From: Flaveria trinervia
Taxonomy: Eukaryota; Streptophyta; Magnoliopsida; Asterales; Asteraceae
NCBI GenBank assembly: GCA_025506515.1
Contig: CM046452.1
Coordinates: 106,936,551-107,000,550, forward strand
Length of the DNA stretch: 64,000 nucleotides
Direction of reading: 5' to 3'
The translations under genes were made by a program, and so were the position numbers. This document shows, piece by piece, positions 36,380 to 46,907 of this stretch (position 1 is the first letter of the stretch; each line of letters opens with the position of its first letter). The notes below the pieces were generated by a model, which saw nothing but the letters and a program-made list of their open reading frames with translations, was not told where the DNA came from and did no database searches.

Positions 36380-37802
36380 TCCGCCCATGTTTGGTTGACT
36401 GTGTAAGCAAGCCACATAACTACCATCCAAACGAGGACAACTATTCAAACCGCATCCTTTAAAGATAAACGAAACGTATGTACTACAAAAAAAAGGTTCA
36501 AACAATTAATTAAAGTAAACCAAGGGAGAAGTGCGGGGTTCAAACTTTCACCCCAGCTTCAACGTTATTCACGGAAACCATCAGGCCAAGGAGGCATTTC
36601 GGTTTTAACTTGAGCGCACTTGGTGTTTAACTTATCACCCGTTTACATAGGGGCAAAAAAGTGGCCGAATCCTTTTGTGATCCCTTACCCTGCAACTTGT
36701 GCAGATTATTTGATTCACATGGCTTTAACTCATAAGCTTAAGGTCACAAAACAATCACCTTAGTAGTTACTACAAAGTCTGCTCTCTTGGTTTTAACTTG
36801 CAACCAATTAACCATTTTTTAACCAAACGTACAGTGAGAAAATAAAAAAAAAATATAACACCATTTAAGCATCACCAACATGTACCTTTCGCTGGTATTT
36901 TTAAATTAATGAATAATGTTGATGTGAGTAGCCATCATCACTACCTTCATTAGATGTATGAAGGCTAATTACATAGATGGTGCTTTTCGTTTGTACAAAG
37001 TAACAAGTTAAGCACACTGTACACAAGAAAAAAGTTTGGTACTAGCTTTCAATTTTGAAACGAGTTTGAATTTTTTTTTATTTTCGTTAAATTTTTAGTT
37101 AAATTATGATATATGGAATGTTAGCATAGAAACTTGCTATTTTCGTTAACTTTACTGTTAAATTAGGATAAAATCTTATGTTTAATACCCAAACTCATTA
37201 CAAGACTTAAAGTTTACTAAACAAAATTGTTTCTTTTTTGTTTATTACCCAAACATGTTACTTTAATCAAACCAAATAAAAAATCTATGTAATCAAGTCT
37301 ATAATCAGATTAATTAATACAAGTTCTCAAGAATTATTGATATCACGATGAAGGATGTAATTAAGAAACAAAGATACTTAAAATACTGATCTAACTAGGG
37401 CTATTCATCAATGACAATAAATTGTATGAATCTAACATAACGTAGCTAGCATTGCAGCCTCACACATGCTAGGCTAGAAGACTTGATAAAATACCCTTAG
37501 AATTGGACAACTGAACATGTTAGGTTCAATCCAGACGGGTCGAATATTAATAGGCTCGAGTTAAGTTACCCAATTATGATTAAGTTCACCATTCCCTTAC
37601 GAAGAGAAATAAATGACTCTTCCTTGGTTTTTCTCCTCCCTCTCTACACTATACAAAACATATATGATTTATGATGTGGGATGATATTGATGACTAGAGC
37701 GTGGGAGGGCCCTAAGAATTACGCGCTCTAACAAAATTCTTCGATGGTTGTAGCTTGCATTATGATCTGAGAAGCGAAAATCAACACCACAAACAACACT
37801 AA
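36380..37802. other. Intergenic, no gene seen
   Basis: AT-rich with no frame or RNA gene I can support. Two short words (TTTTCGTTAA with flanks) repeat near 37080 and 37140. Confidence 0.45.
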
Positions 37803-38120
37803 GGAAGCGTTTGGTTGAAAGAATGAAATGGAATGGCATGACATTGAGAAACTAGTATAATTTTTAAGTAAAATTATGTTTGAGTGGGTAATGAAATGTA
37901 AACCTAAGGGAATGTTTCACCTCAAATTCCTTTGGTTGTGGGATTTCAAGTTCCCTCTCTAGGTGTAAGGATTTTGAAATCTCACAACTAAAGGAATTTG
38001 AGGTGAAACATTCTCTTGAGTGTACATTTCATTACCCACTCAAACATTATTTTACTTAAAAATTATACTCGTTTCTCAATTTCATTTCATTCCATTCCAT
38101 TATTCCAACCAAACGCTCCC
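37803..38120. mobile_element. Foldback MITE, Tourist-like (PIF/Harbinger type)
   Basis: 318 bp made almost wholly of two inverted arms of about 150 bp. Left starts GGAAGCGTTTGGTTGAAAG; the reverse complement of the right starts GGGAGCGTTTGGTTGGAAT. The arms stay nearly identical through TTGAGTGGGTAATGAAATGT and TTTCACCTCAAATTCC. TAA flanks both sides (37800-37802 and 38121-38123), the Tourist/Harbinger target duplication. The transcript would form a long near-perfect hairpin. Confidence 0.9.
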
Positions 38121-38825
38121 TAAATGAATATAGACAAGGGGAATCTCTCTTTCACTTGTATCCATGAAGCATCTACCGACATACTTGTGATGGAAATGTG
38201 TTTCAATAGTGTTTGAAGTAGTAGTGTAGGTAATATTGACGAACATTTAGTAGTTTTCTTGTTGTATAGGATGCAATTGTTTGATATGTCGATTGTTGTA
38301 GTGTTTTTGTAATGTAGTAGTTTGTAATTCATCTAGAAAATTAAATAAACAAATAAATAGAAAAAGTATGCATTGATACAAGTATGTTAATAGACAAACT
38401 CAACAGTTATATTTGTAATGTAATTATTGGCAGGTTGAAGGAAATGATATATATTGACATGTTACGATAATTTCATGTCTTTTGTAATTTGATGGTGGTC
38501 ACAAAGCTATATTTTAGTATTGATAACGACAATCTGTTAAATCAATGACTTCATTCCTTAATTGATATAGTACTTCCATAGGCCAGCCACAACAGGAAAG
38601 GAGCATAATCATACACATCGTCTTCCATCTAAACATATAAACATAAATTAAAGTACACACATTCAATTCTGCCTTGGCCCTCCCAAATTTTCTAGATGTT
38701 CTTTTTCGACAAAATATGATCGAGAAGGATCGTTAAGTTAACATCAACCCATCGGCTCATGTACACCTCAAAACAATTTAAACCGCGCAAAATTAATTTA
38801 AAGCTTTTAATAATTAGTATTAGTA

Positions 38826-39141
38826 TCTTCTCACTAATATATTGCATATGTCACTACCATAACAAGTCAACCCCTTTTAATGATAATATTTAATGCTAAT
38901 GATATATCAATTTCAAATTATAAAAAAGATTTTTTTACATATAAATAAAATACATGTTTCTTTTATAAAAAATAATTTTTAAAAAAAGATATTGTTATTG
39001 TTTATTACTTAGGTAGTTAATTATACGTAATTTTAATCATATCTTATATTATAAAATTATTTTATAACTTTTAAATATTGATTGCTAACTATAATTTTAA
39101 ATTTTCAATCAACCTGTGTGACATACAGGCCTCTAAACCAG
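38826..39141 (+). mobile_element. Probable short Helitron
   Basis: Starts TCTTCTCACTAATATATTGC after an A. Ends with hairpin CCTGTGTGACATACAGG, then CCTCTAAACCAG followed by T. The 3' end aligns with other Helitrons here, with CCAG in place of CTAG (one change). Confidence 0.5.
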
Positions 39142-39156
39142 TGTTAAATATGATCA

Positions 39157-39310
39157 TAAGTTAAAATTTTTGGTGATTTTTTTTGAACAGTATAATTTAT
39201 TAACAAAATGATTTAATAAGTTAAAATTTTGGTGATTTTTTTTGAACAGTATAATTTATTAACAAAATGATTTAATAAGTTAAATTTTTGGTGATTTTTT
39301 TTGAACTACT
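39157..39310. repeat. About 59-bp tandem repeat, 2.5 copies
   Basis: TAAGTTAAAATTTTTGGTG followed by TTTTTTTTGAACAGTATAA and TTATTAACAAAATGATTTAA recurs at about 39157, 39216 and 39275. It begins just after the Helitron 3' end. Confidence 0.85.
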
Positions 39311-39750
39311 TCTTAACTCCAATAAGAATTGAAAAAATGTTCATTGCTATGGTTATGTCAAAAAGTTAGTGAATTTTATATATACAAGTGTTGAGGGCAC
39401 TTGTTCAGTTAGCGTACCAAAAAGGTGAGAAAATTATGTGTCATCTTATCATCTTCATCTCTTTCGTTTGGTTGCTAGTATGGTGTCGGGAAAAATAACA
39501 TGGTTCCCCGTACGTTTGATTGCATAAATAATTTCGAATTAATAAACCCACTGATATTGTCAACTATTTTGTGGTGGAAGGAAAAATATGTAAAGTTGTA
39601 ACTGGTTTTGGCTGGAAAGAGAAAAAAACATGGACTTATTAACTGAATTCACATTCACATGTGTGTGTATATATATATAAATTCAATTGATCATATTGAG
39701 CGATGTTAATTTATTTATAAGAAGCAAAAAAATAAATTAATGAAAAGGAG

Positions 39751-39799
<49 letters not shown>

Positions 39800-40051
39800 T
39801 AGCTAGCTAGGATAGGATGCAGTCACATGACCCCATGCGGGCATTTGTAATTTGGAGGAGATCGAAGAGTGTAAGAAGATGGATCCAATGGAGTGAAATG
39901 GTGCTACGTGTGCAGCTTCAACCTCTGCACTAGACATTGTTGGCCCTGTATTATTACAAGGAAACATATATGATCGATCAAAGCTAGCTTAGGGATTATT
40001 ATTATTATTATTATTATTCATATACATATTATATATATATATATATTATAT

Positions 40052-40083
<32 letters not shown>

Positions 40084-40504
40084 ATATATATATATATATA
40101 TGTGTATATGAGTTTTATGCATGGGATACCGGGCAATATCATCATATCATTTCCATCGATCAGCTAGCTCCCTCTTATTTCACTTAATTAACAAAAATAA
40201 GTTGATATATATATATATATACAGTAGCTCGCTTGTATATCCGATCGAGTCGTCAAATTGCACGACTAGCTAACTGTACTGTACGTAAGTGGATATTTCG
40301 ACCAATTATATTCAATTCGCTACAACCAATTAAATTGCAACCATCATATATATATATATATGTATATATATGTATATATATATATATATGTGTATATATA
40401 TATCTAGCTAGCCAAGGTCCAAGGTCTTCTTCCACGTACTCATCTCAAGATCGACTTCAATTCATTCCCCTAGATAGCGGCCAATTATATTAATTTCACC
40501 TCCC

Positions 40505-40556
<52 letters not shown>

Positions 40557-40579
40557 TCTTCATATTGGCCAGTATCAAA
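39311..40579 (+). promoter_or_regulatory. Upstream region of the LAZY-like gene with TA and TC microsatellites
   Basis: Contains several pure (TA)n runs (about 39754-39791, 40030-40100, 40208-40222, 40350-40400) and a (TC)n run at 40508-40559 ending about 20 bases before the candidate ATG. A TC run just before the start is typical of plant 5' leaders. No gene is supported here. Confidence 0.5.
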
Positions 40580-40897
40580 ATGAAGTAGTAAGAGCAAGTG
40601 TTCCTTTGTTGTTGTTCAAGTTTCATAATAGCTAGATCCATATGATGGTGTTCGTTTAAGTTTCACTACCGTACGTAAATGAGTTGTGTGATGTGTTTTG
40701 GTTGCAGTTCTTCGGTTGGATGCAAAGCAAGATCAATAATGGTACTGGGCAAGGCCATAAGAACTCAAGAACCACCACCTCAGCTACTATAAGTATGTAA
40801 CCAATACTCTATATATACCTCTCAGTCGTCTATATATATATACCTTTTTATATATTTGATGCAAACTCAAGGTGTTAATTTGCTTTTGTTTCTTGTA

Positions 40898-40987
<90 letters not shown>

Positions 40988-42338
40988 CAGATCCATAACC
41001 GTTTTTTATTTAAGATTTATGCTTCACCAGGCCGGTTAGATCCAATACTTCATTGATGCATGCTATAGCCAGCAGCATCTTTTGCATGATCAGTGTTTTT
41101 CCCCTATACACATCTGAAAATGAAAAATCTTGAAAAAATCTGTTTATTTGGATTTTGGAGATTATAAAGCTGGTGCTTGTTGATCAAAGACAAGTTTCTT
41201 AAACTACGAATTAATGTTGGAATGTTTTCTGTTTGTTTAAGGCACGCATGCAAACTGTATGTTCTTGCGCGCTCTCCCTTCCATATAATTTTTAATGAAG
41301 ATTAATGTACCTTAGATGTTCACAACTGTCTGTGCTTAAGCATCCAAAATATTTAGATCAAAGGGCCTTGTTCTTAATTACTCTTATCATTTCAAACAAG
41401 CAAAAACTAACCTATGCATAACATACAATCGATATATCATGCAGATCTCATGAAGCATGAACCTCAGAAAGAAGAATTCAACGATTGGCCTCGCGGGTTT
41501 CTGGCAATAGGAACATTTGGAAACAATGATTTACCAAGAGAAAATGATCCAGAAATCATACAATATACTCATGAAAATAATAACAATGAAAATACAACCG
41601 CATCATCATCTCCAGATCTATCTGAATTTACACCTGAAGAAATTGGAAAACTGCAGAAAGAGTTGAAAAATCTGTTAACCAAGAAACCTGCTGGTAATGA
41701 ACAAGGTGAAACAAGGACTGATCTCCCATTGGATAGATTTCTTAACTGCCCATCAAGCTTAGAGGTTGATCGCAGGCTTTCGACAACAGTGATCACCAAT
41801 CCAGATGATAAAGAGGAAATTGACCGTACGATTAGAGTAATTCTAGGGAGATGCAAAGATATTATATGCAAGGAAAACAATAAGAAAGCAGTTGGGAAGA
41901 AATCGATATCTTTTCTGTTGAAGAAAATGTTTGTATGCAGCAGCGGCCTCCCACCAATGCCTAGCTTGCAAGATCGACTTCCAGAATCAAGAATGGAGAG
42001 GGTACGTAACCTAATTAACTTAACTTTACTATTTGTTATTATTATTATTAATCCTAACTAACATGTTAAGTGCAGTTGCTAAGGGCAATGCTAAAGAATA
42101 AAATGAAGACTCAGAATTCTTCTCGACCATCACCTGCAAAAAAATTAACGTATGGGTGCCAATCATCCAGAAAGGGTAAATGCAAAGCAACAGAGAATGA
42201 TGATGAAGATGCAAATGATGGGTCTAAATGGGTCAAAACTGATTCTGAATGTAAGTTCGTTAATTACCTAATTGATAACTTCATGTGGTTTCTTTAATAT
42301 TTAAAATTTAACTTTCAGATATCGTTTTAGAGATATAA
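40580..42338 (+). CDS. LAZY/DRO1-type (IGT family) gravitropism protein, start region possibly damaged
   Basis: IGT-family regulators of root and shoot gravitropic set-point angle, acting at the plasma membrane and with RLD proteins. Coding exons: 40708-40792, 41445-42001, 42076-42250 and 42319-42338, GT/AG and in phase. Exon 2 opens with FFGWMQSK (conserved region I). Region II is FNDWPRGFLAIGTFGNND, with the IGT signature. The last exon encodes the conserved C-terminal tail YIVLEI, known in the family for partner binding. Relatives start with a two-codon exon ATGAAG followed by a GT donor. Here ATGAAG at 40580 is followed by TAGTAAG, so the donor is one base short of that pattern. An in-frame internal ATG at 40720 would give a 274-residue protein lacking FFGW. 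Identity of the gene is secure; the start is not. Confidence 0.88.
40903..40982. repeat. (TA)n microsatellite in LAZY-like intron
   Basis: About 80 bp of pure TA in the intron between the FFGWMQ exon and the IGT exon. Likely highly variable between individuals. Confidence 0.95.
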
Positions 42339-42839
42339 ACATGAAAGTGGAGATCAAAATGGATCACATTTGAATACTTGTCGCCCAACAACATTGTGCC
42401 TGATTTCTTTAAGATCAAGGAGGGAGAGATCAAGTGATGATTTGACCTTTGCTTAGGTGCAAAACGAATCAATAATTTAAATCAGTGGGACATATGTGTA
42501 GCTTCAAGCTTAATTTCTTTCTTTTTATTGTCAGCTTTCAATGAACATATGCATGTTTATGGCTTCAAAATATTATATTGTACGTGTTATTTTGGATCAA
42601 ATCTATATTTTTGGATGACATAGTTAGACATTTATATAAATACTTGTTATGGAGGTACAAGGAAATGGTAAAATCTTATTTGAAGCAGAATTGAAAAGAA
42701 ATTGCTAAAGGATTCTTCAATCGATTACGTCGCACAAAGTTTCATCTCTTACATACAAAAAGAAAAAGAAAAGCTATAGCTTAAATCAACTACGTATAAT
42801 ATAACAAACTTAACTGAAAGATCAGCTACCAACTGACTG

Positions 42840-43045
42840 GTGAATTCCAATACCCCTCAAGTTGGTAAGTGTGAAAATCCCAACTTGTTTAAAGTTTGTG
42901 ATGCTAATGACCTACACTTTTCGTGAACAAATCAGCAGGAGGTTGATCATCATTTCAAAAGTGAGAAAATTTATAAAAGCCCTTGGTTTTTATACAAAAG
43001 AAATAACAATCTAACTCGGTGTGGTTTGTGCCTTCATTGCAATGT
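42840..43045 (-). pseudogene. Ty1/copia RNase H remnant
   Basis: On the minus strand, about 43040-42955 reads NEGTNHTELDCYFF, then KGFYKFSHF, matching the copia RNase H tail (the HERTKHIEIDCHFVRE region). The adjoining plus-strand CCCCTCAAGTTGG at about 42855 is the complement of a purine-rich tract as found before a copia 3' LTR. No other part of the element is readable. Confidence 0.6.
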
Positions 43046-44022
43046 TTATGGCGGCACAGCTCATGCAAAAGTCGAGTGACAAAGATTTATACCTAATTAC
43101 TTATACATGTTTTATGTACGTAGTTTTAACTACGTAAGTGTTTACATGACTTGTACATTATTATACACAATTTCGTTTTAAAATGAAATTTATATCGAAA
43201 CGCCACAAGAGTAGATTTAAAATGTTATAAAAATCATATTTTAAGGTTATAAAAGAAATAAAGAAACAGAAACTTATTAACATGATAAGTTTCAATATGT
43301 GGTTGGTGAAGATATAAATATTATTATAATATTCTTTTAGAAAATTAAGTTTGAGGTTAAATTAAGAAGGACATAACTCAAGCTTTTTGTGGCCATAATG
43401 TAACATTTAAAACTAACTGTTCAAATCAAGTTTCCTATATTATGTTTAAAGAATTGTATGGATTATGATGTCATTGTGAATTGTGAATCATCTTCTGTAA
43501 CAAGTTTTCTAATTACATGAGCACCATCCGGGGATAAAAGTTAAAATTGGAGAAAGCAATGTGTATTTCTTTTAATAAGAGGGGTGAAACTTATAAGAGT
43601 CGATGTCTCGAAGGACCGATGAGATAAAAATGTAGAAGCAAAAGACTATAGTTGAATTGGTGGTCAAACATTACACCCATCTTCCAAACGCCCCCAGATT
43701 TGGGGATCGTTAATCTAGGGTTTTTGAGATAGATCTAGAAGAAAGTAAATTGCCACTCTTTCTTGGTGTATTATTCAATCCCACCGTATATTGAGTCATA
43801 GATTCGGTTATTATTACAGGTTTTTGTTTGTATAATATCCCCGCTGATTTGATTAGGGTTTGTAGTTTTGCTGTTCATCATTGGAAATAGAGGAATTGTA
43901 CTAGTAGAAGATAACTACAAAAGTTGTCTTAAGACGAACTGGGAGGCTGCTGCCAATGCAAACTTGTTTGGTTTAACAAAGAATTTTCGGTGATTTCTCC
44001 TGTACCCAAAACTTTGAGTTCA
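43046..44022. other. Intergenic and 5' leader of LSM1
   Basis: To about 43690 the sequence is AT-rich without a gene. From about 43700 the composition and the words CTAGGGTTTTTGAG and GATTAGGGTTTG suggest the transcribed leader of LSM1, possibly with a leader intron (GT at about 43830, pyrimidine-rich run before 44020), which I could not fix. Confidence 0.4.
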
Positions 44023-45939
44023 ATGTCGTGGGCAGGGCCAGAAGATATTTATCTCTCTACTTCTCTTGCAAGCTATCTTGACAGTAATTTTTTTTATTTT
44101 TTATTTTAAATTTATAGCATACCTTGAGTTATTGTTTATATTTCCATCAGATGTTTTCATTGTCATGTTGTGCATGTTTTCATTTAGTTCATTATTCTAA
44201 CTAATTTAGCATTAGGTATTTGTTCAATCATATAGTTATCCTTAGTGCTTTTCAGTACACTGTTTCAAATCAAATACTAAAAGTGAACTGTAGAAGTAAT
44301 AATGGCTATGCTTGTGGAAAATGTTCAAGGTATAAAATATCATTAACTTAAGATAAGGAGACGAGAGTTCGGTAAATAAAGTTATTAATCTAACAAGCTA
44401 TACTGTTATAATATTTTTTTGTTATTATAAAATATGTATTGGAAAATACTCTGATAGATTTGCTAGTGGTACTTCTTATGTTATCATGTGTATAATGTAA
44501 ATGTTATGTTCTTTGTGTTGTTCAAGTATACTTTTGGATATCACCACAAATAAATCTCTATTATGCAAAAAGGACCAATAAGCTCTTGAATTTTGTCGGT
44601 TATCATTCAAATTAATAAGAATATCTACTCTTTTGTACAGAGAAGCTTCTTGTACTACTACGAGATGGTAGGAAGCTATTGGGGATACTTCGATCTTTTG
44701 ATCAGTTTGGTACTGGAATTCTTGCAAAATATCACGCTTAGCCTTCAGCAATAATCATATATTCATATTGGTAGCTAAAATATTAAAATATTTTTTGGTG
44801 CTCACATGCAGCTAATGCTGTCCTTGAAGGTGCTTGTGAGCGAGTAATTGTTGGCGATCTTTATTGTGACATCCCATTAGGTTTATATGTAATACGTGGT
44901 GAAAATGTTGTTCTAATTGGCGAGCTGGTTTGGCATCCTTCTTTTTTCCTTTTTCTATTTAAAAAACATTATGCTGATAAAAAAAACTTATTTTTCTTCC
45001 TTTAATATGTTTACACAATGCTTAGGAAATGGAAAAGGAAGAACTTCCACCTCATATGACTCGAGTTTCTGAAGCTGAGATAAGAAGGGTAACTGACAGG
45101 AATTATGTCTTCTTTGTGGATATGCTTTTATTATTTTCCGGATAATATATGCAGTCAACAAAGCAATCATCTTTTTTCATTAAGGTCACCCATATGCTAA
45201 ATACTTTTATAGGCAACTGAAGTTATATCAGATGTTGAAAACTCTCTTGAACATTTTTAGATGAAAATATCTTTGATGAGTTATCAACATGTTATAGGTT
45301 AGTATTGTTGTCTTTCTTTCCCAAAAGAAGGCATTTTTGCATGTGAAACTAGATAGGTAGTTGATCGGTCTATACTTTTAAGCTCTTGACTACTCGTACT
45401 AAATTTTAATAGTAACAGTAATTAAGTTAATTGTTAATTCATGGATTCTTTTATGCTAGGCGTGACTCGACTACATACTTACATGTTTAACTGGGCTTTA
45501 TCAGAAAGCATTGTAAATATATATACACAAAAGGTAAGATCGTAAAATGACAGAGGTTTAAGAGCTGAGATTTGAATACTCAAGCTCGGCTTGAAAGTCT
45601 AGTTGAGCAGCTTGACCTCAAGCTCAACTTGACTGGCATAAAGTTGATTTCTTGGTCATGAGTGGGCTGATCTCAATAACACCCTTACCTGTGTGAAGCA
45701 GTATGATAATTTCATTCATGCAATTATCTATTATCATGTAAAGACTAGTGTTTCTGATGTGCTGGTATGATTATTCATATCTTGTAATGATCATATGCAT
45801 TGTGATTGAGCTGAAGTTGTGGACTTTAATGTGTTAATTATGCTAATAATATGTTGGGCAGGCTGAGAAGGTGGAGAGGGAGGCTACGGATTTGAAGGGC
45901 ACGATGAGAAGAAGGATGGAATTTTTAGATATGGATTGA
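44023..45939 (+). CDS. LSM1: LSM1, Sm-like protein of the cytoplasmic LSM1-7 decapping complex
   Basis: Subunit that defines the cytoplasmic LSM1-7 ring, which binds the 3' end of deadenylated mRNA and promotes decapping. Exons 44023-44083, 44641-44709, 44812-44927, 45026-45088 and 45862-45939 join in phase to 128 residues, the plant LSM1 length. The start is MSWAGPEDIYLSTSLASYLD. Sm1 motif KLLVLLRDGRKLLGILRSFD and Sm2 motif GLYVIRGENVVLIGE are both intact, followed by the LSM1-specific helical tail ending RRMEFLDMD. The gene converges on EXO70 downstream. Confidence 0.96.
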
Positions 45940-46907
45940 TTATATGGCGGGCTAAATGTTGGTATGTTTGCTTATTATTTGCATTAATTAATTAGTTAAT
46001 GTGAGACCATATCTTCCGCAAGTATTATCGCGGCTTGGGTGTGGTGGTGCCGGTACCATGGATGATGTTTAGTTTTAGTTTTTTTACTGATTATGTAGAC
46101 AACACTGAAGGTGGTTCTGCGTTCAAATAATGTTATGTTGCATGATCATATTATGCGTCTGAAAGTGGTGTTTTCCTTGTCATACTCATGGAAGTGTTGC
46201 ATGTCAAACAATCAATGTGCTTTTGACTTTTGACTTTCATAAGAATTGTCAAACATGTCTAACTCCAAACACCTAAGTTGTGGACCAAAGCCATGAAGCA
46301 ATTTATCACGTCTGTGTCCTTAAGAATAACGATAACTTTCATACATGAAAATTATAATACATGAAAATTATAATGTTTGAATGATAAATAAAATGTACAA
46401 TTGCGCATGCATGGGAATAGAAGTTTATGTTTCAGTTGTATTTTCACTAGGTCATTATATTTTTCCTTATAAAATTTAAAGACAAAATATTATGTATCAA
46501 AAATCATAACATTTATGTACATGACTTCTTAAACTATAATTAAAGGAGTAACCTTGCAGACCCAAATCAGTATGAGTTTATCAAAGATAGGCGTGAGTGC
46601 ATTGGCGAGTGTGTGTTTTGATGTCAAGAAAGCTATTGAAAGCTCAGATAATCTAAGCTTCTGGTCTGAAAATAGTGCTTTTCATGACATTATAGGAGAA
46701 TAAAACATGTACAAAAGTTACCATAAAAACAAGTGAAACAAAATCTTAACAAGGTGAAAAACAACATTGCTTACAAAGGCTTCCTCTTTCCTCCTCCGTC
46801 CATTTTCAATCATCAGAGCTTCCAAGTAACCAAAAAATATAAAAAATAAAATAAAAGAATCGAATGGTGACCTATAATCCAATCCATCTTCTAAACCACT
46901 TTGCCCA
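45940..46907. other. Convergent intergenic region between LSM1 and EXO70
   Basis: Holds the 3' UTRs of the two convergent genes. No third gene is supported. An ATGAAAATTATAAT word is duplicated in tandem near 46340-46372. Confidence 0.5.

Noticed and set aside
35981..36406. 141-codon plus-strand frame and 114-codon minus-strand frame overlapping each other
   Set aside because: Both run through the inverted GCGATAC array and terminal repeats of a MULE, have no recognisable domain, and the plus frame crosses the element end. Probably by-products of the repeat.
40642..40707. Alternative LAZY start ATGATG at 40642 spliced by GTGTTCG to 40708
   Set aside because: The intron would be only 60 bases and the start would not give the family MK; less likely than the ATGAAG at 40580.
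40233..41056. Frames rich in Tyr-Ile upstream of and within the LAZY-like gene
   Set aside because: TA microsatellites translated; no conserved content.
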